Below, in pieces: positions 35,201 through 46,700 of a stretch of 64,000 nucleotides of DNA; position 1 is the stretch's first letter; each line of letters begins with the position of its first letter. This DNA comes from Eutreptiella sp. 'Long Island Sound 2002' (taxonomy: Eukaryota > Euglenozoa > Euglenophyceae > Eutreptiales > Eutreptiaceae): positions 100,259,367 to 100,323,366 of the forward strand of contig OZ038381.1 of NCBI GenBank assembly GCA_964036045.1, given 5' to 3'. The position numbers were made by a program, and so were the translations under genes. Below the pieces are notes generated by a model that worked only from the letters and a program-made list of their open reading frames with translations, was not told the origin of the DNA and made no database searches.

Positions 35201-35880
35201 ATGAAGTGTCCATGCTGTGAGCGCCAGATTCCGCAAGACGGGGCGCTATACAAAAGTCGTTTGTTGCGTACTTAAGCTGTGCACTAGGTTCTTTCATCAA
35301 ACCGTCCATGGTGATCAAACCGTCCATGCTGTGAGCACCAGATTCCGCAAGACGAGGCGCTATACAAAAGTCGTTTGTTGCGTGCTAATCTTGTGCACTA
35401 GGTTCTTTCATCAAACCGTCCATGGTGATCAAACCGTCCATGCTGTGAGCGCCACATTCCGCAAGACGAGGCGCTATATAAAAGTCGTTTGTTGTGTGTT
35501 GATGATCCACTCCCACACCCGTGTTGGACCTGCAATTATTGGAAAATGCCTTGAAAATGAAGTGTCCATGCTGTGAGCGCGTGATTCCGCAAGACGAGGC
35601 GCTATACAAAAGTCGTTTGTTGCGTGCTGAAGCTGTGCACAAGGTTCTTTCATCAAACCGTCCATGGTGATCAAACCGTCCATGCTGTGAGCGCCAGATT
35701 CCGCAAGACGAGGCGCTATACAAAAGTCGTTTGTTGCGTGCTGAACTTGTGCACTAGGTTCTTTCATCAAACCGTCCATGGTGATCATACCGTCCATGCT
35801 GTGAGCGCCAGATTCCGCAAGACGAGGCGCTATACAAAAGTCGTTTGTTGCGTGCTGAACTTGTGCACTAGCTTCTTTCA
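32213..35880. repeat. Satellite array 1: ~120-bp monomers in an ~839-bp higher-order repeat
   Basis: About 30 monomers of roughly 115-125 bp. Each has the core GATTCCGCAAGACGAGGCGC and AGTCGTTTGTTGCGTG. Two types alternate: one carries 'gttctttcatcaaaccgtcc', the other carries 'ccgtgttggacctgcaatta' and 'gccttgaaaatga', the latter resembling element A. A block of about seven monomers repeats with a period of 839 bp (for example 33,589 to 34,428, 33,945 to 34,784, 34,187 to 35,026). Each monomer contains AGCGCC and GGCGCT separated by 16 bases, which can form a hairpin. Apparent ORFs on both strands follow the repeat and are not genes. Confidence 0.9.
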
Positions 35881-36012
35881 TCCGGTACCCCTTTTTCCAT
35901 TGTGTTTTGTGTTCTTTGCGATTGCATTGGGAATATACGTGTACTCTTAACCCATTTGCGTTCATACCATCCATATCTGACTCCTGGGAACAAGAGTTGC
36001 GACAATGCTGCC
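35881..36012 (+). pseudogene. Remnant similar to Helitron Rep leader and first codons
   Basis: GTGTACTCTTAAC at about 35,939-35,951 and TGGGAACAAGAGTTGCGACA at about 35,985 follow the same order and spacing as the leader and first codons of the Rep gene at 53,345-53,430. Its codons would read SWEQELRQC against RWEHELQQC of the Rep protein. The ATG is replaced (ATATCTGAC) and no coding continues, so this is a short relic of a related element. Confidence 0.6.
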
Positions 36013-36803
36013 CACACGCATATTTTGTGCTCGTATTTTGATGTTAAGTAGCCTAGATAATGAACGGACGTGTTGCATAGTATCACGCACGTGTTGCACA
36101 TGACCATGGTAGGTAATGGTTTTGGGATCATGGGATCGTGGGTTACCGCACATCCGCACTTGCCTTTCAACCCCCCCTCGTTATGTGTGTCTATACTGAA
36201 GCTAACCCCTTGCCCGCCTCATCAGCTTACCCCCCTGAGGTTCCCCTCACCTTCTAATCCCACGTGCCATACACCACTTGTGTTTTCTAACAGTACCGTG
36301 CTAAGCCCCGCCATTTACCTGCAGCCACTTTTTTTTTTTGCAACTGCTTAGAAAGTGTCCCAAGTAACCAAATCATCTTTTGTGTGCGGGTGGAGAAGGG
36401 TTGTGCAAGTGGCGTGTAAGTGGGTGATATACCTTCATGGCAGTGTGATCCAAAGCCACTGCCCCGAGTTGCTATGGCCACATTGGCCTTTCAACCCCCC
36501 CTATATATGTGGGTCTGTTGTAAAGCTAACCCGTGGCCCGCCTCAGGAGCCTACCCCCCTGAGGTTCGCAGTACGGCTGCGAATACCCAAGCCGATGCTA
36601 CCCTCCCCTGCATCGGGGTGAGGGGCGGTGCGAACCGTCGGATGACACCTGGGCCGCATAGCCAACCGTTCGGAGGTGTCCGACAAAGGTGGTGGATTTC
36701 GGTCCACCTCTCCACTTATCCACAACCCACACACAACACGACATGGTGAGCAACACACCTGCGTTCCTTGTGAGGCACCTAAGACGAATAGCCACTTCAT
36801 CAT
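36013..36803. other. Non-coding, with a ~85-bp direct repeat
   Basis: No gene is recognised. A segment starting GCCTTTCAACCCCCCCT is present at about 36,162-36,247 and again at about 36,485-36,570. Each ends in 'cttacccccctgaggtt' or a variant, and the second copy contains a CCTCA/TGAGG inverted pair. The remainder holds no recognised structure. Confidence 0.4.
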
Positions 36804-36828
36804 GGGAGAGGGGTGTAGATTAGAGGAT

Positions 36829-36868
36829 ATTACTACACCCCTCTCCCCTTAAATCTAGCTAGCAAGCA

Positions 36869-36903
<35 letters not shown>

Positions 36904-37745
36904 CTTCTCCTTTCCGTTTTGGCCATTGCTCCGCCTCATCGCTCCGGGCTCTACTCTACTCTAGCCATCCTAGAACCTAGGTGGTGGCCTTGCCAAATCC
37001 GAGTTCTCAGCCAAAAACTTACCGCTGGCGCCCCGGGGCGGCGCGCCAAGTCGGGAGGTGCCCTCCCAAAAGTGCGCATTTTTTGCCCCAAAACCGCCTT
37101 TTTTGGCCCAAAACAGCCCCGAAACCTAGTCATAACGGCCAAACGAAGGCAAACGCCTCACACATCCACGTGCGCCCCCATTGCCCCGTGAACAAGAGCC
37201 CTTTCTTGCCCCCTAGCTCCACGATATGTCCGAGAAACAGCCCAAAAATGGCCCAAACCGGCCTGAATGTACGTTGTTTGTGTCAAACAACCCCAAAACC
37301 AAGAACGGCCCGTATCTTGGGCTACGTGGCTCAAAACCAAATTTTGAGGGCACCTATTCCACCCGCAACCCCCCACTTTTTGTGGTTTCCAAGCCTCAAA
37401 ATCGCCCAACGAGATCCCTACACCCTCGTACCAGTGGTCACTTCGTGTAGCTGGAGGGCAGCACAGCCCGCGCACAGTTGGGGCCAACGGTGGGTCCACC
37501 GGGGTCCCCCGGGCGAAAAAAATGATTTTTTTCAAAGTTGTTCCTAGACCACTTGGGATGCTCAAAGAAGTGTTTTTGGCGCCTTTTGAGCACGTGGTGG
37601 CGCGTTTTGGGCCTTGCAAAATGCCATAATGCCTTGAAACTGGGCCGTTTTGGGACCAAATATGGCTCAAAAATGGGTCAAAAACACATTTTTCCAAAAG
37701 TGACCCTGGACCATTTGGGATGCTCAAACATGTGTTTTTGACCCG
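36829..37745 (+). mobile_element. Element A left module (copy 9), runs into satellite 2
   Basis: Left end, GCAAG short repeats, GC-rich box and the first internal repeats as in copy 2. At about 37,745 the internal repeats pass without a break into the first unit of the 721-bp array, so this module is the probable source of the A-derived half of the satellite. Confidence 0.65.
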
Positions 37746-40700
37746 TTTAGAGCCCGTGGTGCCGCGTTTTGGCCCTTGGAAAATCCCAAAATGCCTTGAA
37801 AAGGGGCCGGTTCAACACCAAAAATGGGCCAAAACTGGGTGAAAAACGCATTTTTCTAAAAGTGATCGTGGGCCATTTGGGAGGCTCAAACAAGGGCCTT
37901 TGGCCTGTTTTGGGCTTGAGATCGCGTGTTTTGGCCACTGGAGAATCCCAAAATGCCTTGAAAATGGGCCATTGTGAGACACAAACAAGTGAAATTTTGA
38001 GTCCCTTTTGGTACAAGAGGGATGAGTAATCCCTCTTGTGTTTTGCCGTTTGTGTGCTTTGTGCCGTTGCTCTTACTGATTGGACTTTGAGTACAGGTGT
38101 ACTCTTAACGGAGTTACCTTCGCATTCACGCCATGTCTAATCATGTGAGCAAGAGTTGGTACAAGAGGCACGAGTAGTTCTTTGCCCTGTTTTGCCGTTC
38201 GTGTGCTTTGTTCTTCTTCGCCCGTTGCTCTTAGTGATTGGACTTGGAGTACAGGTGTACTGTTAACGGTGTTACCTTCACAGTCACGCCATGTCTAATC
38301 AACGGGCAAGAGGATCCCAAAATGCCTTGAAAATGGGCCATTGTGGGACAAAAACAAGTGAAATTTTGAGTCCCTTTTGGTACAAGAGGGATGAGTAATC
38401 CTTCTTGTGTTTTTTCCAAAAGTGATCTTGGACCATTTGGGATGCTCAAACATGTGTTTTTGACCCGTTTAGAGCGCGTGGTGCCGCGTTTTGGCCCTTG
38501 GAAAATCCCAAAATGCCTTGAAAAGGGGCCGGTTCAACACCAAAAATGGGTCAAAACTGGGTGAAAAACGCATTTTTCTAAAAGTGATCGTGGGCCATTT
38601 GGGAGGCTCAAACAAGGGCCTTTGGCCTGTTTTGGGCTCGAGATCGCGCGTTTTGGCCACTGGAGAATCCCAAAATGCCTTGAAAATGGGCCATTGTGAG
38701 ACACAAACAAGTGAAATTTTGAGTCCCTTTTGGTACAAGAGGGACGAGTAATCCCTCTTGTGTTTTGCCGTTTGTGTGCTTTGTGCCGTTGCTCTTACTG
38801 ATTGGACTTTGAGTACAGGTGTACTCTTAACGGAGTTACCTTCGCATTCACGCCATGTCTAATCATGGGAGCAAGAGTTGGTACAAGAGGCACGAGTAGT
38901 TCTTTGCCGTGTTTTGCCGTTTGTGTGCTTTGTTCTTCTTCGCCCGTTGCTCTTAGTGATTGGACTTGGAGTACAGGTGTACTCTTAACGGAGTTACCTT
39001 CACAGTCACGCCATGTCTAATCAACGGGCAAGAGGATCCCAAAATGCCTTGAAAATGGGCCATTGTGGGACAAAAACAAGTGAAATTTTGAGTCCCTTTT
39101 GGTACAAGAGGGATGAGTAATCCTTCTTGTGTTTTTTCCAAAAGTGATCTTGGACCATTTGGGATGCTCAAACATGTGTTTTTGACCCGTTTAGAGCCCG
39201 TGGTGCCGCTTTTTGGCCCTTGGAAAATCCCAAAATGCCTTGAAAAGGGGCCGGTTCAACACCAAAAATGGGTCAAAACTGGGTGAAAAACGCATTTTTC
39301 TAAAAGTGATCGTGGGCCATTTGGGAGGCCCAAACAAGGGCCTTTGGCCTGTTTTGAGCTCGAGATCGCGCGTTTTGGCCACTGGAGAATCCCAAAATGC
39401 CTTGAAAATGGGCCATTGTGGGACACAAACAAGTGAAATTTTGAGTCCCTTTTGGTACTCATCCCTCTTGTGTTTTGCCGTTTGTGTGCTTTGTGCCGTT
39501 GCTCTTACTGATTGGACGTTGAGTACAGGTGTACTCTTAACGGAGTTACCTTCACATTCACGCCATGTCTAATCATGGGAGCAAGAGTTGGTACAAGAGG
39601 CACGAGTAGTTCTTTGCCGTGTTTTGCCGTTTGTGTGGTTTGTTCTTCTTCGCCCGTTGCTCTTAGTGATTGGACTTGGAGTACAGGTGTACTCTTAACG
39701 GAGTTACCTTCACAGTCACGCCATGTCTAATCAACGGGCAAGAGGATCCCAAAATGCCTTGAAAATGGGCCATTGTGGGACAAAAACAAGTGAAATTTTG
39801 AGTCCCTTTTGGTACAAGAGGGATGAGTAATCCTTCTTGTGTTTTTTCCAAAAGTGATCTTGGACCATTTGGGATGCTCAAACATGTGTTTTTGACCCGT
39901 TTAGAGCGCGTGGTGCCGCTTTTTGGCCCTTGGAAAATCCCAAAATGCCTTGAAAAGGGGCCGGTTCAACACCAAAAATGGGTCAAAACTGGGTGAAAAA
40001 CGCATTTTTTCAAAAGTGATCGTGGGCCATTTGGGAGGCTCAAACAAGGGCCTTTGGCCTGTTTTGAGCTCGAGATCGCGCGTTTTGGCCATTGGAGAAT
40101 CCCAAAATGCCTTGAAAATGGGCCATTGTGGGACACAAACAAGTGAAATTTTGAGTCCCTTTTGGTACAAGAGGGATGAGTAATCCCTCTTGTGTTTTGC
40201 CGTTTGTGTGCTTTGTGCCGTTGCTCTTACTGATTGGACTTTGAGTACAGGTGTACTCTTAACGGAGTTACCTTCACATTCACGCCATGTCTAATCATGG
40301 GAGCAAGAGTTGGTGCAAGAGGCACGAGTAGTTCTTTGCCGTGTTTTGCCGTTTGTGTGCTTTGTTCTCCTTCGCCCGTTGCTCTTAGTGATTGGACTTG
40401 GAGTACAGGTGTACTCTTAACGGAGTTACCTTCACATTCACGCCATGTCTAATCAACAGGCAAGAGGATCCCAAAATGCCTTGAAAATGGGCCATTGTGG
40501 GACAAAAACAAGTGAATTTTGAGTCCCTTTTGCTACAAGAGGGATGAGTAATCCTTCTTGTGTTTTTTCCAAAAGTGATCTTGGACCATTTGGGATGCTC
40601 AAACATGTGTTTTTGACCCGTTTAAAGCCCGTGGTGCCGCTTTTTGGCCCTTGGAAAATCCCAAAATGCCTTGAAAAGGGGCCGGTTCAACACCAAAAAT

Positions 40701-43700
40701 GGGTCAAAACTGGGTGAAAAACGCACTTTTCTAAAAGTGATCGTGGGCCATTTGGGAGGCTCAAACAAGGGCCTTTGGCCTGTTTTGAGCTCGAGATCGC
40801 GCGTTTTGGCCACTGGAGAATCCCAAAATGCCTCGAAAATGGGCCATTGTGAGACACAAACAAGTGAAATTTTGAGTCCCTTTTGGTACAAGAGGGATGA
40901 GTAATCCCTCTTGTGTTTTGCCGTTTGTGTGCTTTGTGCCGTTGCTCTTACTGATTGGACTTTGAGTACAGGTGTACTCTTAACGGAGTTACCTTCACAT
41001 TCACGCCATGTCTAATCATGGGAGCAAGAGTTGGTACAAGAGGCACGAGTAGTTCTTTGCCGTGTTTTGCCGTTTGTGTGGTTTGTTCTTCTTCGCCCGT
41101 TGCTCTTAGTGATTGGACTTGGAGTACAGGTGTACTCTTAACGGAGTTACCTTCACAGTCACGCCATGTCTAATCAACGGGCAAGAGGATCCCAAAATGC
41201 CTTGAAAATGGGCCATTGTGGGACAAAAACAAGTGAATTTTGAGTCCCTTTTGCTACAAGAGGGATGAGTAATCCTTCTTGTGTTTTTTCCAAAAGTGAT
41301 CTTGGACCATTTGGGATGCTCAAACATGTGTTTTTGACCCGTTTAGAGCCCGTGGTGCCGCTTTTTGGCCCTTGGAAAATCCCAAAATGCCTTGAAAAGG
41401 GGCCGGTTCAACACCAAAAATGGGTCAAAACTGGGTGAAAAACGCACTTTTCTAAAAGTGATCGTGGGCCATTTGGGAGGCTCAAACAAGGGCCTTTGGC
41501 CTGTTTTGAGCTCGAGATCGCGCGTTTTGGCCACTGGAGAATCTCAAAATGCCTCGAAAATGGGCCATTGTGAGACACAAACAAGTGAAATTTTGAGTCC
41601 CTTTTGGTACAAGAGGGATGAGTAATCCCTCTTGTGTTTTGCCGTTTGTGTGCTTTGTGCCGTTGCTCTTACTGATTGGACTTTGAGTACAGGTGTACTC
41701 TTAACGGAGTTACCTTCACATTCACGCCATGTCTAATCATGGGAGCAAGAGTTGGTGCAAGAGGCACGAGTAGTTCTTTGCCGTGTTTTGCCGTTTGTGT
41801 GCTTTGTTCTCCTTCGCCCGTTGCTCTTAGTGATTGGACTTTGAGTACAGGTGTACTCTTAACGGAGTTACCTTCACAGTCACGCCATGTCTAATCAACG
41901 GGCAAGAGGATCCTAAAATGCCTTGAAAATGGGCCATTGTGGGACAAAAACAAGTGACATTTTGAGTCCCTTTTGGTACAAGAGGGATGAGTAATCCTTC
42001 TTGTGTTTTTTCCAAAAGTGATCTTGGACCATTTGGGATGCTCAAACATGTGTTTTTGACCCGTTTAGAGCCCGTGGTGCCGCTTTTTGGCCCTTGAAAA
42101 ATCCCAAAATGCCTTGAAAAGGGGCCGGTTCAACACCAAAAATGGGTCAAAACTGGGTGAAAAACGCATTTTTCTAAAAGTGATCGTGGGCCATTTGGGA
42201 GGCTCAAACAAGGGCCTTTGGCCTGTTTTGAGCTCGAGATCGCGCGTTTTGGCCACTGGAGAATCCCAAAATGCCTCGAAAATGGGCCATTGTGAGACAC
42301 AAACAAGTGAAATTTTGAGTCCCTTTTGGTACAAGAGGGATGAGTAATCCCTCTTGTGTTTTGCCGTTTGTGTGCTTTGTGCCGTTGCTCTTACTGATTG
42401 GACTTTGAGTACAGGTGTACTCTTAACGGAGTTACCTTCACATTCACGCCATGTCTAATCATGGGAGCAAGAGTTGGTGCAGGAGGCACGAGTAGTTCTT
42501 TGCCGTGTTTTGCCGTTTGTGTGCTTTGTTCTCCTTCGCCCGTTGCTCTTAGTGATTGGACTTGGAGTACAGGTGTACTCTTAACGGAGTTACCTTCACA
42601 TTCACGCCATGTCTAATCAACGGGCAAGAGGATCCCAAAATGCCTTGAAAATGGGCCATTGTGGGACAAAAACAAGTGACATTTTGAGTCCCTTTTGGTA
42701 CAAGAGGGATGAGTAATCCTTCTTGTGTTTTTTCCAAAAGTGATCTTGGACCATTTGGGATGCTCAAACATGTGTTTTTGACCCGTTTAGAGCCCGTGGT
42801 GCCGCTTTTTGGCCCTTGGAAAATCCCAAAATGCCTTGAAAAGGGGCCGGTTCAACACCAAAAATGGGTCAAAACTGGGTGAAAAACGCACTTTTCTAAA
42901 AGTGATCGTGGGCCATTTGGGAGGCTCAAACAAGGGCCTTTGGCCTGTTTTGAGCTCGAGATCGCGCGTCTTGGCCACTGGAGAATCCCAAAATGCCTCG
43001 AAAATGGGCCATTGTGGGACACAAACAAGTGAAGTTTTGAGTCCCTTTTGGTACAAGAGGGATGAGTAATCCCTCTTGTGTTTTGCCGTTTGTGTGCTTT
43101 GTGCCGTTGCTCTTACTGATTGGACTTTGAGTACAGGTGTACTCTTAACGGAGTTACCTTCACATTCACGCCATGTCTAATCATGGAGCAAGAGTTGGTG
43201 CAAGAGGCACGAGTAGTTCTTTGCCGTGTTTTGCCGTTTGTGTGGTTTGTTCTTCTTCGCCCGTTGCTCTTAGTGATTGGACTTGGAGTACAGGTGTACT
43301 CTTAACGGAGTTACCTTCACAGTCACGCCATGTCTAATCAACGGGCAAGAGGATCCCAAAATGCCTTGAAAATGGGCCATTGTGGGACACAAACAAGTGA
43401 ATTTTGAGTCCCTTTTGGTACAAGAGGGATGAGTAATCCTTCTTGTGTTTTTTCCAAAAGTGATCTTGGACCATTTGGGATGCTCAAACATGTGTTTTTG
43501 ACCCGTTTAGAGCCTGTGGTGCCGCTTTTTGGCCCTTGGAAAATCCCAAAATGCCTTGAAAAGGGGCCGGTTCAACACCAAAAATGGGTCAAAACTGGGT
43601 GAAAACCGCATTTTTCTAAAAGTGATCGTGGGCCATTTGGGAGGCTCAAACAAGGGCCTTTGGCCTGTTTTGAGCTCGAGATCGCGCGTTTTGGCCACTG

Positions 43701-46700
43701 GAGAATCCCAAAATGCCTCGAAAATGGGCCATTGTGAGACACAAACAAGTGAAATTTTGAGTCCCTTTTGGTACAAGAGGGATGAGTAATCCCTCTTGTG
43801 TTTCGCCGTTTGTGTGCTTTGTGCCGTTGCTCTTACTGATTGGACTTTGAGTACAGGTGTACTCTTAACGGAGTTACCTTCACATTCACGCCACGTCTAA
43901 TCATGGGAGCAAGAGTTGGTGCAAGAGGCACGAGTAGTTCTTTGCCGTGTTTTGCCGTTTGTGTGGTTTGTTCTTCTTCGCCCGTTGCTCTTAGTGATTG
44001 GACTTGGAGTACAGGTGTACTCTTAACGGAGTTACCTTCACAGTCACGCCATGTCTAATCAACGGGCAAGAGGATCCCAAAATGCCTTGAAAATGGGCCA
44101 TTGTGGGACACAAACAAGTGAATTTTGAGTCCCTTTTGGTACAAGAGGGATGAGTAATCCTTCTTGTGTTTTTTCCAAAAGTGATCTTGGACCATTTGGG
44201 ATGCTCAAACATGTGTTTTTGACCCGTTTAGAGCCTGTGGTGCCGCTTTTTGGCCCTTGGAAAATCCCAAAATGCCTTGAAAAGGGGCCGGTTCAACACC
44301 AAAAATGGGTCAAAACTGGGTGAAAACCGCATTTTTCTAAAAGTGATCGTGGGCCATTTGGGAGGCTCAAACAAGGGCCTTTGGCCTGTTTTGAGCTCGA
44401 GATCGCGCGTTTTGGCCACTGGAGAATCCCAAAATGCCTCGAAAATGGGCCATTGTGAGACACAAACAAGTGAAATTTTGAGTCCCTTTTGGTACAAGAG
44501 GGATGAGTAATCCCTCTTGTGTTTCGCCGTTTGTGTGCTTTGTGCCGTTGCTCTTACTGATTGGACTTGGAGTACAGGTGTACTCTTAACGGAGTTACCT
44601 TCACATTCACGCCATGTCTAATCAACAGGCAAGAGGATCCCAAAATGCCTTGAAAATGGGCCATTGTGGGACAAAAACAAGTGAATTTTGAGTCCCTTTT
44701 GGTACAAGAGGGATGAGTAATCCTTCTTGTGTTTTTTCCAAAAGTGATCTTGGACCATTTGGGATGCTCAAACATGTGTTTTTGACCCGTTTAGAGCCCG
44801 TGGTGCCGCTTTTTGGCCCTTGGAAAATCCCAAAATGCCTTGAAAAGGGGCCGGTTCAACACCAAAAATGGGTCAAAACTGGGTGAAAACCGCACTTTTC
44901 TAAAAGAGATCGTGGGCCATTTGGGAGGCTCAAACAAGGGCCTTTGGCCTGTTTTGAGCTCGAGATCGCGCGTTTTGGCCACTGGAGAATCCCAAAATGC
45001 CTTGAAAATGGGCCATTGTGAGACACAAACAAGTGAAATTTTGAGTCCCTTTTGGTACAAGAGGGATGAGTAATCCCTCTTGTGTTTCGCCGTTTGTGTG
45101 CTTTGTGCCGTTGCTCTTACTGATTGGACTTTGAGTACAGGTGTACTCTTAACGGAGTTACCTTCACATTCACGCCATGTCTAATCATGTGAGCAAGAGT
45201 TGGTACAAGAGGCACGAGTAGTTCTTTGCCGTGTTTTGCCGTTTGTGTGGTTTGTTCTTCTTCGCCCGTTGCTCTTAGTCATTGGACTTGGAGTACAGGT
45301 GTACTCTTAACGGAGTTACCTTCACATTCACGCCATGTCTAATCAACGGGCAAGAGGATCCCAAAATGCCTTGAAAATGGGCCATTGTGGGACAAAAACA
45401 AGTGAATTTTGAGTCCCTTTTGGTACAAGAGGGATGAGTAATCCTTCTTGTGTTTTTTCCAAAAGTGATCTTGGACCATTTGGGATGCTCAAACATGTGT
45501 TTTTGACCCGTTTAGAGCCCGTGGTGCCGCTTTTTGGCCCTTGGAAAATCCCAAAATGCCTTGAAGAGGGGCCGGTTCAACACCAAAAATGGGTCAAAAC
45601 TGGGTGAAAACCGCACTTTTCTAAAAGAGATCGTGGGCCATTTGGGAGGCTCAAACAAGGGCCTTTGGCCTGTTTTGAGCTCGAGATCGCGCGTTTTGGC
45701 CATTGGAGAATCCCAAAATGCCTTGAAAATGGGCCATTGTGAGACACAAACAAGTGAAATTTTGAGTCCCTTTTGGTACAAGAGGGATGAGTAATCCCTC
45801 TTGTGTTTTGCCGTTTGTGTGCTTTGTGCCGTTGCTCTTACTGATTGGACTTTGAGTACAGGTGTACTCTTAACGGAGTTACCTTCACATTCACGCCATG
45901 TCTAATCATGGGAGCAAGAGTTGGTACAAGAGGCATGAGTAGTTCTTTGCCGTGTTTTGCCGTTTGTGTGGTTTGTTCTTCTTCGCCCGTTGCTCTTAGT
46001 GATTGGACTTGGAGTACAGGTGTACTCTTAACGGAGTTACCTTCACATTCACGCCATGTCTAATCAACGGGCAAGAGGATCCCAAAATGCCTTGAAAATG
46101 GGCCATTGTGGGACAAAAACAAGTGAATTTTGAGTCCCTTTTGGTACAAGAGGGATGAGTAATCCTTCTTGTGTTTTTTCCAAAAGTGATCTTGGACCAT
46201 TTGGGATGCTCAAACATGTGTTTTTGACCCGTTTAGAGCCCGTGGTGCCGCTTTTTGGCCCTTGGAAAATCCCAAAATGCCTTGAAAAGGGGCCGGTTCA
46301 ACACCAAAAATGGGTCAAAACTGGGTGAAAAACGCATTTTCTTAAAAGTGATCGCGGGCCATTTGGGAGGCTCAAACAAGGGCCTTTGGCCTGTTTTGAG
46401 CTCGAGATCGCGCGTTTTGGCCACTGGAGAATCCCAAAATGCCTCGAAAATGGGCCATTGTGAGACACAAACAAGTGAAATTTTGAGTCCCTTTTGGTAC
46501 AAGAGGGATGAGTAATCCCTCTTGTGTTTCGCCGTTTGTGTGCTTTGTGCCGTTGCTCTTACTGATTGGACTTTGAGTACAGGTGTACTCTTAACGGAGT
46601 TACCTTCACATTCACGCCATGTCTAATCATGGGAGCAAGAGTTGGTGCAAGAGGCACGAGTAGTTCTTTGCCGTGTTTTGCCGTTTGTGTGCTTTGTTCT

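Larger units (their letters stand above)
31175..36828 (+). mobile_element. Candidate non-autonomous composite of element A type with satellite, 5.65 kb
   Basis: It starts with the A left end TATTACTACACCCCTCTCC (31,175-31,193) and finishes with the asymmetric A right end GGGAGAGGGGTGTAG plus ATTAGAGGAT (36,804-36,828). Between them are an A left module, a satellite array (32,213-35,880), a remnant similar to the Helitron Rep start (35,881-36,012) and non-coding sequence. The order parallels the gene-bearing element that begins immediately after it. The pairing of these two ends as one unit is inferred. Confidence 0.4.

Noticed and set aside
32213-35974. ORFs of 64-219 codons in satellite 1
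   Set aside because: Same reason: periodic, low information, overlapping on opposite strands.
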